Shown: positions 33,836-42,333, counted from the stretch's first letter. The stretch is 64,000 bases of DNA from Chersky-840 sp036511675 (GCA_036511675.1 DATCBU010000097.1:22186-86185), one strand, 5' to 3'. Numbers and translations: made by a program. The notes: generated by a model not told the origin, from the sequence alone.

Positions 33836-35007
33836 TGGAATTCGACTTCACCGAGCAACAGCTGGCGGTGTCGGAGGCCGCGGCCACGATCTTCCAGGGC
33901 ATGTGTGCCGTCGAGCGGGTGGCGGCGGTAGAGGACAGCGCCGACCGCTTCGACGAGGCCCTGTGGTCCGAGCTCGCCAAGGCGAACCTTCTCGGGTTGG
34001 CCGTCCCCGAGGAGCACGGCGGTTCGGGTCTGGGGCTGACCGAATTGTGCCTCGTCCTCGAACAACAAGGTCGGGCCGTGGCGCCCGTCCCGTTGTGGGC
34101 CACCGTCGTCCTGGGGGCGCTGCCCGTGGCGCGCTTCGGGACCCCCGAGCAACGGGCCCGGTGGCTGCCGGGCGTGGCGACCGGAGACGTCCGGCTCTCG
34201 GCCGCGCTCAACGAGGTGGCGGCCAGCGCCCGCAACCACCCCACGGTGCGCGCCGTGCGCGACGGGGAGCAGTGGCGACTGCACGGGACCGCATTTGCGG
34301 TTCCCCAGGCGCACCTCGCCGCCCGCATCCTCGTCCCCGCCGCGGTCGAGGGCACCCCCGACGAGGGGACCATCGTGGCCCTCGTCGACCCGACCGGTCC
34401 CGGCGCCACACTCGAGCGCGCCACCACCACCGATCACCAGATCCATCCCCACGTCCATCTGGACGGGGCACCCGCCGGGGAGCACGACGTGATAGCCGGG
34501 CCCGGTGACGGCGCCGGCGCGGTGGCGTGGATGCTCGACCGGGCGCGCACGGGCTTGTGTGCCATCCAGCTGGGAGTGACCGAGGAAGCGGTGCGCCGCG
34601 CCGCCGCCTACCTCAACCAGCGTCACCAGTTCGGGCGTCCGTTGTCGTCGTTCCAGGGGACCATGCTGCGCGCCGCCGATGCCTACATCGACACCGAGGC
34701 CATCCGGGTCACGACGTGGCAGGCAGCGTGGCGCATCGACGAGCATCTCCCCGCCACCGAAGCCGTCGCCGTCGCCCACTGGTGGGCGTCAGAGGCGGGC
34801 CAGCGCGTGGTGCACGCCACCCAGCACCTCCACGGCGGCCTGGGGGCGGACATCTCCTACCCGATCCACCGCTACTTCCTGTGGGGCAAGCAGATCGAGC
34901 TGATGCTGCAGGGCCCGAGCGCCGAGCTGGCCCGCCTGGGCTCGCTGCTGGCGACGCGTCTGCGCAGCTCGTCGGGAGCGGACCTCGCCGGAGTGGAGGG
35001 ACCGTGA
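33835..35007 (+). CDS. fadE28: Acyl-CoA dehydrogenase, FadE28/ChsE1-like
   Basis: 390 residues, ACAD fold: FDFTEQQLAVSEAAATIFQG start, GLAVPEEHGGSGLGL, FGRPLSSFQGTMLRAADAYIDTEAIR and VHATQHLHGGLGADISYPIHRYF. It is the more divergent subunit of the heteromeric ChsE1-ChsE2 type enzyme. In M. tuberculosis fadE28 and fadE29 are adjacent; here chsH2 sits between them. The start overlaps the chsH2 stop (TGATG), and its own stop overlaps the chsH1 start. The last 15 residues are an extra tail. Confidence 0.82.
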   Translation: MEFDFTEQQLAVSEAAATIFQGMCAVERVAAVEDSADRFDEALWSELAKANLLGLAVPEEHGGSGLGLTELCLVLEQQGRAVAPVPLWATVVLGALPVARFGTPEQRARWLPGVATGDVRLSAALNEVAASARNHPTVRAVRDGEQWRLHGTAFAVPQAHLAARILVPAAVEGTPDEGTIVALVDPTGPGATLERATTTDHQIHPHVHLDGAPAGEHDVIAGPGDGAGAVAWMLDRARTGLCAIQLGVTEEAVRRAAAYLNQRHQFGRPLSSFQGTMLRAADAYIDTEAIRVTTWQAAWRIDEHLPATEAVAVAHWWASEAGQRVVHATQHLHGGLGADISYPIHRYFLWGKQIELMLQGPSAELARLGSLLATRLRSSSGADLAGVEGP

Positions 35008-35468
35008 GCCCCGTGCGCGCCGGTACCTTGAGGTTCGGTCACATCGCCGTGGGCGACGCGCTCCCCGAGCTCGTCATCCCCCTGACCCGGACCCTCATCG
35101 TGGCCACGGCCATCGCCTCGCGCGACTACCAGGACGTGCACCACGACCCGGGCCTGGCTGTCGAACGAGGGTCGCCCGACATCTTCATGAACATTCTCAG
35201 CTCCAACGGCTTCGTGGGGCGCTTCGTGACGGACTGGGCCGGGCCCGGGGCCCGCATCGAGTCCGTGTCGATCCGCCTGGGCGCTCCCAATTATCCGGGC
35301 GACACCATGACCCTGACGGGAACCGTCACCACCACCGACATCCCGGCGGGGCGTGACGACGGCCGAGGGGTCGTGGAGGTGGCGGTGCGAGGTGCCAACA
35401 GTCGCGGCGACCACGTCACCGGGACCGTCCGTCTGTCGGTGCCCCGTGACGATGCGGGCACTCCATGA
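35004..35468 (+). CDS. chsH1: ChsH1-like MaoC enoyl-CoA hydratase subunit
   Basis: 154 residues, single hot-dog MaoC domain. The hydratase 2 motif is present as ASRDYQDVHHDPGLA near residue 39, with Asp and His as catalytic residues, followed by DIFMNILSSNGFVGRFVTDW. In the known complex ChsH1 supplies the active site and ChsH2 the partner fold. It adds water to the 17-propenoyl-CoA steroid. The GTG overlaps the FadE28-like stop; ltp2 begins ten bases after this stop. Confidence 0.88.
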   Translation: MSPVRAGTLRFGHIAVGDALPELVIPLTRTLIVATAIASRDYQDVHHDPGLAVERGSPDIFMNILSSNGFVGRFVTDWAGPGARIESVSIRLGAPNYPGDTMTLTGTVTTTDIPAGRDDGRGVVEVAVRGANSRGDHVTGTVRLSVPRDDAGTP

Positions 35469-35478
35469 GGCCCGGGTC

Positions 35479-36678
35479 ATGAGCGCGAGGTCCCCCCGTC
35501 GCCACAGCTTCGCCGGTACCACCGCCATCAGTGGGATCGGTGCCACCGAATTCTCCAAGGACTCGGGCCGGAGCGAGCTCCGCCTGGCCGCCGAGGCGGT
35601 GCGGAGCGCGCTCGACGACGCCGGCATCGCCCCGTCCGACGTCGACGGCCTCGTCACCTTCGCGGCGGACTCCAACCCCGAGATCGAGGTGGCCCGTACC
35701 CTGGGCATGGGTGACCTCACCTTCTTCAGCCGCATCCACTACGGCGGCGGTGCGGCGTGTGCGACGGTGCACCAGGCCGCCATGGCCGTGGCCAGCGGGG
35801 TGGCGGACGTCGTGGTGTGCTACCGGGCCTTCAACGAGCGCTCGGGCCACCGCTTCGGCACCGGCGTCCAAGGGCGCGCCCCGATCGCCAACGCCGAGAA
35901 CGCGCACTTCTCGTGGTACGCCCCCCAGGGACTGCTCACCCCGGCGTCGTGGGTGGCGATGTTCGCCCAGCGGTACCTGCACGCCACCGGGGCCACCACC
36001 GAGGACTTCGGTCGCGTGGCGGTAGCGGACCGGGCCTTCGCTGCGACCAACCCCGCGGCGTGGTTCTACGGCAAGCCCATCACCTTGGAGGACCACCAGG
36101 CATCGCGCTGGATCGTCGAGCCCCTGCGCCTGCTCGACTGCTGCCAGGAATCCGACGGAGGCCAGGCCATCGTGGTCACCAGCCTCGAGCGCGCCCGGGA
36201 CGGCGCCCGACCGCCGGCGGTCATCGCCGGCGCGGCCCAGGGATCGGGTGCCCAGCAGGACATGATGACGTCGTACTACCGCGACGACATGACCCGTCTC
36301 CCCGAGATGGGCGTGGTGGCCCGACAACTGTGGGAGACCTCGGGCCTCGGGCCCGACGACATGCAGTGTGCCGTGCTCTACGACCACTTCACGCCGTTCG
36401 TGCTCTACCAGCTGGAGGAGCTCGGATTCTGCGACTGGGGCGAAGCCAAGGAGTTTTTGCGCGACGGGCACATCGGGCCCGGCGGCAAGCTCCCCACCAA
36501 CACCCACGGCGGCCAATTGGGTGAGGCCTACATCCACGGGATGAACGGCATCGCCGAAGGGGTCCGCCAGGTGCGGGGCTCGGCCGTGAACCAGGTGCAG
36601 GACACCGAGCACGTCGTCGTCACCGCCGGCACCGGGGTCCCCACCAGCGGACTGGTGCTGGGCGTCGACCGCCGCTGA
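35479..36678 (+). CDS. ltp2: Ltp2-like steroid side-chain aldolase
   Basis: 399 residues, thiolase superfamily, SCP-x type, following Ltp2 closely: SGIGATEFSKDSGRSELRLAAEAV, FFSRIHYGGGAACATVHQAAMAVASG, CYRAFNERSGHRFG, YDHFTPFVLYQLEELGFC and NTHGGQLGEAYIHGMNG. Ltp2 performs retro-aldol cleavage that frees propionyl-CoA and leaves the 17-keto steroid (androstenedione-type), and needs the ChsH2 DUF35 domain. It is the last gene of the operon. The ATG at 35479 starts just before the conserved fold; the 24-codon longer frame from 35452 would overlap chsH1. Confidence 0.9.
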   Translation: MSARSPRRHSFAGTTAISGIGATEFSKDSGRSELRLAAEAVRSALDDAGIAPSDVDGLVTFAADSNPEIEVARTLGMGDLTFFSRIHYGGGAACATVHQAAMAVASGVADVVVCYRAFNERSGHRFGTGVQGRAPIANAENAHFSWYAPQGLLTPASWVAMFAQRYLHATGATTEDFGRVAVADRAFAATNPAAWFYGKPITLEDHQASRWIVEPLRLLDCCQESDGGQAIVVTSLERARDGARPPAVIAGAAQGSGAQQDMMTSYYRDDMTRLPEMGVVARQLWETSGLGPDDMQCAVLYDHFTPFVLYQLEELGFCDWGEAKEFLRDGHIGPGGKLPTNTHGGQLGEAYIHGMNGIAEGVRQVRGSAVNQVQDTEHVVVTAGTGVPTSGLVLGVDRR

Positions 36679-36818
36679 GGTGGAATCGACCGAGGCTCTA
36701 CTGGGCTTCGATCGTCAAAGGTGCAGGTGAGAGGCCCTGGCGCCATGTGACTGAACCTTGCCCCCGAACCGGCCGATCTAACCAGGGTGGCGATGTCGAG
36801 GGGTGAGGGGGGCCGAGG

Positions 36819-37754
36819 GTGATCCGGGCCCCTGAGGGCACCGGCGAGCCGGCGCGCACTTCGGGGACGTTGCGAGCGTCCGACGACGACCGTGACGCCA
36901 CGATCGGCGTGCTGAACGAGGCGGTCACGGTGGGTCGTCTCACCGCCGACGAGCACGCGGATCGCGTGGAGTCAGCCCTGCGGGCCCAGACGTTGGGCGA
37001 GCTCTCGGTCTTGACGACAGATCTTGCATCACCTACGGCGAGGCTCAGGGTGTCGATGCCGCGAGTCGTCGTCGCCGTGCTCGTCGTGATCGTGGCGGCA
37101 GTGACCGGCGTGCTCGTCGCCTCGCAGGGGACGTCGTCGCCGATCCAGACGACACGCAACCAGAGTGCGTCGCCATCGGACGGGTTCGTGGCCGCCGAAC
37201 CGTCTCTTGCGGGAAGATTCTGCCGAGGTCTTCTGGCATCCCGAAGAAGCGAGCCCTCGGGGCCGTCGGTCCTGGGGACCGGACCGGCATCAGACCCGTG
37301 GGGCACCCAGACGATCATCGTCCCGACACAACCATCGACTCGCTTCCTCCAGGACTTCGCTGCCGTCCGAAGTCTCGAAAACGCCACGTCGGTTGTCCAG
37401 ATGGCCTGGCAGAAGAACGGGTATCAGTACTCGCAATTGACCCCACAATGCCTGACTGCCTACGACTCGCATTTCCAGTGGCAGTCCTCAGCCGACCCGA
37501 GTGCCGGCGCCGGGGCCGTCAGCGTCTCGTACGCGGATCGCCACAGCCTGCTGGCGGCGAGGTCCGACTCCGGAACCTGTTGGTACGAGCTGAACGTCAT
37601 GGGCCCCGGTGACCCGATCATGGCCCAGGACGATCTGCCGTCGTATGGGGTCTTCTTCGCCAAGAGCAGCACAGGGTGTGCGGCCGACGCCGTACCCTCG
37701 GGCGCGGACTGGGAATCTGCCGATCCCTTGCCACCACAGCTCACGCAGTCGTAG
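36819..37754 (+). CDS. DUF1707 domain membrane protein
   Basis: 311 residues. The first 75 residues hold a DUF1707 (SHOCT-like) domain: LRASDDDRDATIGVLNEAVTVGRLTADEHADRVESALRAQTLGEL, which in actinobacteria is often next to a membrane segment. One such segment follows (VVVAVLVVIVAAVTGVLVA, about 82-100). The remaining 200 residues are probably extracellular and contain four Cys, suggesting disulfides; no known domain is recognised there. It may sense or bind something outside the cell. The GTG start has a GGGGGG-rich site upstream. It does not belong to the preceding operon (140-base gap). Confidence 0.72.
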   Translation: MIRAPEGTGEPARTSGTLRASDDDRDATIGVLNEAVTVGRLTADEHADRVESALRAQTLGELSVLTTDLASPTARLRVSMPRVVVAVLVVIVAAVTGVLVASQGTSSPIQTTRNQSASPSDGFVAAEPSLAGRFCRGLLASRRSEPSGPSVLGTGPASDPWGTQTIIVPTQPSTRFLQDFAAVRSLENATSVVQMAWQKNGYQYSQLTPQCLTAYDSHFQWQSSADPSAGAGAVSVSYADRHSLLAARSDSGTCWYELNVMGPGDPIMAQDDLPSYGVFFAKSSTGCAADAVPSGADWESADPLPPQLTQS

Positions 37755-37834
37755 CCGGCTCACTCGGTCGTCACCGGCTCACCAATCGTGGCTGGCATTG
37801 TCGCCACCGGCGCGCCGCACTAGAAAGAGTCCAC

Positions 37835-38779
37835 ATGGTGGACCGCATCGACTACGACGAATTCGGGCTCTTCCACGAGAACGCCGAGGAGTACGGCCTG
37901 CCCTTCGACGCAGCACCCGTCGTACGGCGCGTCTCGGTCGGCGTGGCACCGGGCCGGAGGTTGAGCGCCCTGGCCTGGGGTGACGGCGAGCCCCAGTTGG
38001 TGTTGTTGCACGGGGGGGCCCAGAACGCCCACACCTGGGACACCGTGGCGATGGCCCTCGACCGCCCCCTGGTGGCCGTCGACCTGCCGGGACACGGACA
38101 CTCCGACGGACCGGGGGAGCGTCGCCACGGAGAACTCAGCGCACAGGGCAATGCCGTCGACGTGGCCGTGGCCGTGCGTCACCTCGCCCCGGACGCCCAG
38201 GCTGTGGTGGGGATGTCGCTCGGGGGGCTCACCACCATCGCATTGGCCGAGGAGGCGCCCGAACTGGTGGGGGCCATGGTGCTGGTCGACGTCTTGCCCG
38301 GGCTCAAAGGCGAGCGGTCCAGGCACATCGTCGACTTCGTGAACGGACCTCCCAGCTTCGCCAGTCTCGATGAGCTGCTGGAGTGGACGGTGCAGTTCAA
38401 CCCCACCCGGTCCCAGGTGTCGCTCCGCCGCGGCATCCTGCACAATGCCGAACAGCAAGACGACGGGACGTGGGTGTGGCGCTGGGCCCGGCACCGGCCC
38501 ATGCCGCAGGCCGGCGGACCGCTCCCAGGCGGAACCGAGGTGCACGGGGACACCCTTTTCGACGAGCTGTGGGACGCGCTGTCCTCGCTCACCGTGCCGC
38601 TCTTGTTGGTCCGAGGGATGCGACCTGACTCCGTCCTCGGGGACAAGGACGAGGCCGAACTTCGTCGGCGCCTGCCCGCGGCGCAGGTCGTCCATGTCGA
38701 GGACGCCGGCCACAGCGTCCAAGGCGACCAGCCCCTCGAGCTCGCAAGCCTCATCGAGGCATTCGTCTTCAGGAACTGA
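37835..38779 (+). CDS. Alpha/beta hydrolase
   Basis: 314 residues. LLHGGAQNAHTWD near 58 is the oxyanion loop, VGMSLGG near 130 the nucleophile elbow and EDAGHSVQGD near 289 the catalytic His. A cap of about 60 residues contains LLEWTVQFNPTRSQVSLRRG. It looks like a C-C or ester hydrolase of the MhpC/epoxide hydrolase-like group. A meta-cleavage product hydrolase (HsaD-like) would have SMGG instead, so I do not claim that role. AGAAAGAG lies before the ATG. Confidence 0.83.
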   Translation: MVDRIDYDEFGLFHENAEEYGLPFDAAPVVRRVSVGVAPGRRLSALAWGDGEPQLVLLHGGAQNAHTWDTVAMALDRPLVAVDLPGHGHSDGPGERRHGELSAQGNAVDVAVAVRHLAPDAQAVVGMSLGGLTTIALAEEAPELVGAMVLVDVLPGLKGERSRHIVDFVNGPPSFASLDELLEWTVQFNPTRSQVSLRRGILHNAEQQDDGTWVWRWARHRPMPQAGGPLPGGTEVHGDTLFDELWDALSSLTVPLLLVRGMRPDSVLGDKDEAELRRRLPAAQVVHVEDAGHSVQGDQPLELASLIEAFVFRN

Positions 38780-39105
38780 TCCCCCCCGCAGGGGTTTGAT
38801 TCAGCCCCGGGTCGGTGCTGCGCCACCAATTCGATCCACGTCACGCTCGAGGGTGGTCCCGTGATCCCGCCTCGGGCGAGCGCTTCGGCCAGTCGCCCTT
38901 GCATGAACCTGGCTTGATGCTCGGGTGTGTCCCACACCTCGATCACGACGAGGTCCCCGTTCTCGTCGAGCCCCGCGGCATGAGTCTGGAGCCCGTCGGG
39001 CCAGTCCCCCTCGCCGGTGTGGGGATCGATGCCCAATGCTGCATTGACGGCGTTGTATTCCTTGACGGTGACACCCTCGAACTCCAGGATGAGCTCGGCA
39101 GCCAT
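38179..39105 (-). CDS. Small conserved protein with read-through 3' end
   Basis: The first about 105 codons (39105 down to about 38790) look like a real protein: ELILEFEGVTVKEYNAVNAALGID, GLDENGDLVVIEVWDTPEHQARFM, probably a single dimeric alpha/beta-barrel domain. AGGGAG six bases before the ATG at 39105 sets the start. No stop follows where the domain ends: the frame stays open for another 200 codons, antisense to the alpha/beta hydrolase gene. A C7/G7 run at about 38781-38787 lies at the junction, and shifting the frame there by one base gives an immediate stop. Loss of the stop or an indel in the homopolymer is likely; the tail is probably not functional. Confidence 0.55.
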   Translation of the reverse strand: MAAELILEFEGVTVKEYNAVNAALGIDPHTGEGDWPDGLQTHAAGLDENGDLVVIEVWDTPEHQARFMQGRLAEALARGGITGPPSSVTWIELVAQHRPGAESNPCGGDQFLKTNASMRLASSRGWSPWTLWPASSTWTTCAAGRRRRSSASSLSPRTESGRIPRTNKSGTVSEDSASHSSSKRVSPCTSVPPGSGPPACGMGRCRAQRHTHVPSSCCSALCRMPRRSDTWDRVGLNCTVHSSSSSRLAKLGGPFTKSTMCLDRSPLSPGKTSTSTMAPTSSGASSANAMVVSPPSDIPTTAWASGAR

Positions 39106-39216
39106 AGCCATCTCCCTGTGTGGACGCCGGATCGGCTTTGGCGCCGGGGCGGTCTCGGTCAGCCTGCCAGATCCGAGGCCCGGAGCGCTCAGCTCGGGAT
39201 CACAACTATCTTGGGC

Positions 39217-40428
39217 ATGGTGGCACCAGCGGTCAATCGGTGGCCACGGGTCGCCACGGTGGCGGTGTTCCTGGCCCATGGGTTGTTGTTCGCGTCGTGG
39301 ACGGCGCACATTCCCCACGTCAAGTCACACCTGCACCTGAGCAACGCCGGGCTGGGAGTGGCGCTGTTGGGTGCTCCTTTGGGATCGGTGTCGGCGATGC
39401 TCCTGTCCGCTCGCCTGCTTCCCCATTTCGGCAGCAGGGCCATGGTCCGGGTCGGGCTGCTGGGCTACTGCGCCGCCGGGGTCTTCGTCGGCCTCGCCGG
39501 TTCTCTGGGGGCACTGTTCATCGCCATGTTCGTGTGGGGAGCCTTCCAGGGCGCCCTCGACGTCTCCATGAACACCCAGGCCGTGGCGGTGGAGCGGGAA
39601 TGTCGGCGTCCCCTCATGTCGGGGTTCCACGGATGCTGGAGCATCGGCGCCCTTGCGGGCGCTGGATTGGGGGTCATCGGTGTCGCCGTGGGCCTGTCGT
39701 TGAGTCTCCAACTTCTGGTCCTCGGCGCCCTCGTTCTCGTGGTCGTGGGCAGCCTCACGCCCCGGATGCTCCCCGAGACCACACCGTCGACCCGGACTCG
39801 TAGCGTCGGGCGCCCGTCGGTCCTCCGTCTGTCGCGGCCCGTGCTCGTGCTGGGAGCCATCGCCTTCGCGTCCATGCTGTGTGAGGGCGCCAGTGCTGAT
39901 TGGGCCGCGGTCTACCTGCGCGGTCCGCTCCATTCCAGCGCCACCACGGCGGGTTTCGGCTATGCGGCATTCATGCTGACGATGGTGGCGATCCGCTTGT
40001 CGGGGAACCGTCTGCTCGCCCGGTTCCGGGCCCGCGTCGTCCTTCCCGTCCTGGCAGGGATCGCCACCACCGGATTCGTTGCCGGACTGATCGGCGATCG
40101 CGATGGCAGTGCCATCGCCGGCTTCGCCTGCCTGGGGATCGGTCTGGGCCTGATCGTCCCCACCGTGTTCAGCGCGGCGGGGAGGCTTCCCGGACTCAAT
40201 CCCGGCACCGCCATCGCCACGGTCTCGGCCTGCGGATGGCTCGGGTTCGTGTGCGGGCCACCCCTGATCGGGGGGCTCGCCTCGGCCACGTCGCTTCCCG
40301 TGGCGCTCGGCCTGCTACCCGTGCTCACGACCGGCATCGTCGTCTCGACCGGGCTGGCAATGGCCCTGCGCCACGAGCCATCGGGCGTGATGCCCAAGGC
40401 TGGGGTACGACCAGATCATTCCGCCTGA
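39217..40428 (+). CDS. MFS transporter
   Basis: 403 residues with about 12 membrane segments. FASWTAHIPHVKSHLHLSNAGLGVALLGAPLGSV opens the first pair, FHGCWSIGALAGAGLG sits in helix 5, and SADWAAVYLR in helix 7, resembling YbjJ-type and DHA1-like exporters. The typical loop between helices 2 and 3 has the short motif RLLPHFGSRAMVR. The substrate is unknown. AACTAT lies seven bases before the ATG and there is no ribosome-binding site, so it may be leaderless. It is divergent from the small gene at 39105. Confidence 0.85.
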   Translation: MVAPAVNRWPRVATVAVFLAHGLLFASWTAHIPHVKSHLHLSNAGLGVALLGAPLGSVSAMLLSARLLPHFGSRAMVRVGLLGYCAAGVFVGLAGSLGALFIAMFVWGAFQGALDVSMNTQAVAVERECRRPLMSGFHGCWSIGALAGAGLGVIGVAVGLSLSLQLLVLGALVLVVVGSLTPRMLPETTPSTRTRSVGRPSVLRLSRPVLVLGAIAFASMLCEGASADWAAVYLRGPLHSSATTAGFGYAAFMLTMVAIRLSGNRLLARFRARVVLPVLAGIATTGFVAGLIGDRDGSAIAGFACLGIGLGLIVPTVFSAAGRLPGLNPGTAIATVSACGWLGFVCGPPLIGGLASATSLPVALGLLPVLTTGIVVSTGLAMALRHEPSGVMPKAGVRPDHSA

Positions 40429-40505
40429 CGCTTCACGAGTCCGAGCGTGACACATGGTTGCAGTCACTGGTTGCAGTCACCGGGCGCCGATGCAAGAGTG
40501 CCCGC

Positions 40506-40835
40506 GTGCCGATGATCTACTTCGACGAGCGGATTGCCGCCAGGTACGACACGGACTCCTCGGAAATGTTCGACCCCGCTTTGACGCTCGACCTGATGAC
40601 GCGGATCGCCGGCATGGCGTTGCGGGAACGCTGGAGTGGCTGGGCCCGCGAGCCCTTCACCGGTGAGAGCACGTCGCACGTCTCGGTGTGGGAGAAGACG
40701 GCGGAGAAATTCAGAGCGAGCCGCACCGCAGGTCAAGAGTGCGCGAGTGGAGAGCGGAGGTGTCGATGCAGGCCGAGACCGGGTACTTCGACCATGGGGG
40801 CAGAGACGATGTGCTCGGTGGGGGAGCGCGGATGA
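40506..40835 (+). pseudogene. SAM methyltransferase gene with large internal deletion
   Basis: The N-terminal MIYFDERIAARYDTDSSEMF is the usual opening of a class I methyltransferase (FDERIAxxYD type, about 250 residues). It is followed directly by DLMTRIAGMALRERWSGW and STSHVSVWEKTA, the usual final 45 residues of the same family. The SAM-binding core that should separate them is missing, and no part of it lies nearby. The frame then runs on without homology and overlaps the start of the next gene by 70 bases. An in-frame deletion of about 180 codons is the simplest reading; the product is unlikely to be an active methyltransferase. Confidence 0.72.
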
Positions 40836-41719
40836 TCCCCGTGACCACGCCCCGGGGCCCCTATCGGGTGTGGACCAAGCGCGTCGGCAACAATCCCGAC
40901 ATCAAGCTGCTGCTCCTCCACGGCGGGCCGGGAGCGACCCACGAGTACTTCGAGGCGTGTGACAGCTACCTGCCGGCCGCCGGGATCGAGTACTACTACT
41001 ACGACCAGCTCGGATCGGCCTACAGCGATCAGCCTGAACATCCCGACCTGTGGGAGACCGATCGCTTCGTCGAGGAGGTCGAGCAGGTCCGACAGGTGTT
41101 GGGCCTCGATGAAGGGAACTTCTTCCTGCTGGGGCATTCCTGGGGAGGGATCCTCGCCATCGAGTATGCGCTTCGCTATCAGCGCAACCTCAAGGGGCTC
41201 GTGATCTCCAACATGATGTCCAGCATCCCGGCGTACAACAGGTATGCCGAGACCGTCTTGATGCCGGCCATGGACCAAGACGCCCTCGCCGAGATCAAAG
41301 ACCTCGAGGCCCATGGAGACATCGATGATCCCCGGTATATGGAGCTGCTCACGGCGCACCATTACGTCCACCATGTGCTTCGGATGCCGGCCGAGGACTG
41401 GCCTGAGCCGGTCGACCGGTCCTTCGCCCACATCAACCAGGCGGTCTATGTCCCCATGCAAGGCCCGAGTGAGTTGGGGGCGAGCGGGAGGCTGGCGGAG
41501 TGGGATCGAACCGCGGATCTGGAGCGCATCGACGTGCCCACGCTCGTGATCGGCGCCCAGCACGACACTATGGACCCGCAGTACCTGGAGATGATGTCCA
41601 CCACGCTGCCACACGGCACGTACCTGCACTGCCCTGACGGCAGCCACATGGCGATGTACGACGACCAGGACCGCTATTTCGAGGGCCTCGTCCACTTCCT
41701 CCTCGGATCCCCCCGGTGA
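40766..41719 (+). CDS. Proline iminopeptidase-family hydrolase (S33)
   Basis: 317 residues, alpha/beta hydrolase of the PepI type: LLLHGGPGATHEYFEACDSYL, YYDQLGSAYSDQP, nucleophile in LGHSWGG and His in DGSHMAMYDD. The acid is likely in IGAQHDTMDP. It releases N-terminal Pro or hydrolyses related amides or esters; many actinobacterial members have not been tested. It has no signal peptide. The start at 40766 (ATG) gives 45 residues ahead of the conserved strand, and a later start is possible. It overlaps the tail of the degraded methyltransferase gene. Confidence 0.82.
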   Translation: MQAETGYFDHGGRDDVLGGGARMIPVTTPRGPYRVWTKRVGNNPDIKLLLLHGGPGATHEYFEACDSYLPAAGIEYYYYDQLGSAYSDQPEHPDLWETDRFVEEVEQVRQVLGLDEGNFFLLGHSWGGILAIEYALRYQRNLKGLVISNMMSSIPAYNRYAETVLMPAMDQDALAEIKDLEAHGDIDDPRYMELLTAHHYVHHVLRMPAEDWPEPVDRSFAHINQAVYVPMQGPSELGASGRLAEWDRTADLERIDVPTLVIGAQHDTMDPQYLEMMSTTLPHGTYLHCPDGSHMAMYDDQDRYFEGLVHFLLGSPR

Positions 41720-41762
41720 GGACGATTTCCCCTCGACCACGTCCCAGAGGGGCGTGTCGACG

Positions 41763-41768
41763 TATGCT
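41763..41768 (+). promoter_or_regulatory. -10 element, leaderless transcript of the lipoprotein gene
   Basis: TATGCT ends seven bases before the GTG at 41776. This GTG gives a perfect lipoprotein signal peptide, which supports the assignment. Confidence 0.6.
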
Positions 41769-41775
41769 CGTCTCG

Positions 41776-42333
41776 GTGAAGAAGCGAGCCCTGTCGGCGT
41801 GTGGTGCCATGACGGTCGGTCTGGTCCTCGCGAGTTGCAGTTCCGGGGGCACCGGTCCCAGCGCCACCCCCACGACGGCCTCAACGGTGGCCCCCACGAC
41901 CGCCTCCACGTCGGTCGCGGCGCCCCCCAAGAGCACGACGACCACGATGGCGGTGACGGCGGGCGCGCCCACCTGCCCCACCGCGGCGCAGGCCAATGCC
42001 GCCCTCGGGGTCTCCGATACCGGACCGACTCAAACCTCGACGGCGGGGGGAGGGATCGTGTGCGAGTACACCGGGAGTGCCGGCAATGCCGCGGTGGCGA
42101 TCTTCGCCCACCAGAGCGCGACCGTCTTCCCCGGCCAGGTCGCCAACGCACCCGGGGCACCGGCCATGCCCAAGCTCTCGGGCGTCGGCGACGGGGCCTA
42201 TGGGTCCACCATCGCCGGTCGCTCCATCGTGAACGCCTATTCCAATACGAGCCGGACCGTGGTGGCCGCCCAGGCTCCGGGTGCGCTGGCCCCGGTCGAG
42301 GCTCTGGCCCGGGTCGCTCTCTCCGACAACTGA
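41776..42333 (+). CDS. Lipoprotein of unknown function
   Basis: 185 residues. From the GTG start the signal peptide is textbook: two Lys, a hydrophobic core and lipobox LASC with Cys21 (approximately), then a Ser/Thr/Pro linker (about 25-65). A compact C-terminal domain (about 70-180) has two Cys and Gly/Ala-rich strands (VCEYTGSAGNAAVAIF). The domain is not recognised. The product should be anchored on the outer face of the membrane. An ATG four codons upstream would put Met-Leu-Val-Ser before the Lys pair and inside the -10 element. Confidence 0.75.
   Translation: MKKRALSACGAMTVGLVLASCSSGGTGPSATPTTASTVAPTTASTSVAAPPKSTTTTMAVTAGAPTCPTAAQANAALGVSDTGPTQTSTAGGGIVCEYTGSAGNAAVAIFAHQSATVFPGQVANAPGAPAMPKLSGVGDGAYGSTIAGRSIVNAYSNTSRTVVAAQAPGALAPVEALARVALSDN

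Noticed and set aside
37835..38779. HsaD-type meta-cleavage hydrolase of steroid ring degradation
   Set aside because: The nucleophile elbow is GMSLGG and the flanking blocks do not resemble HsaD; there are no hsaA-C genes nearby and no KstR-type site upstream.
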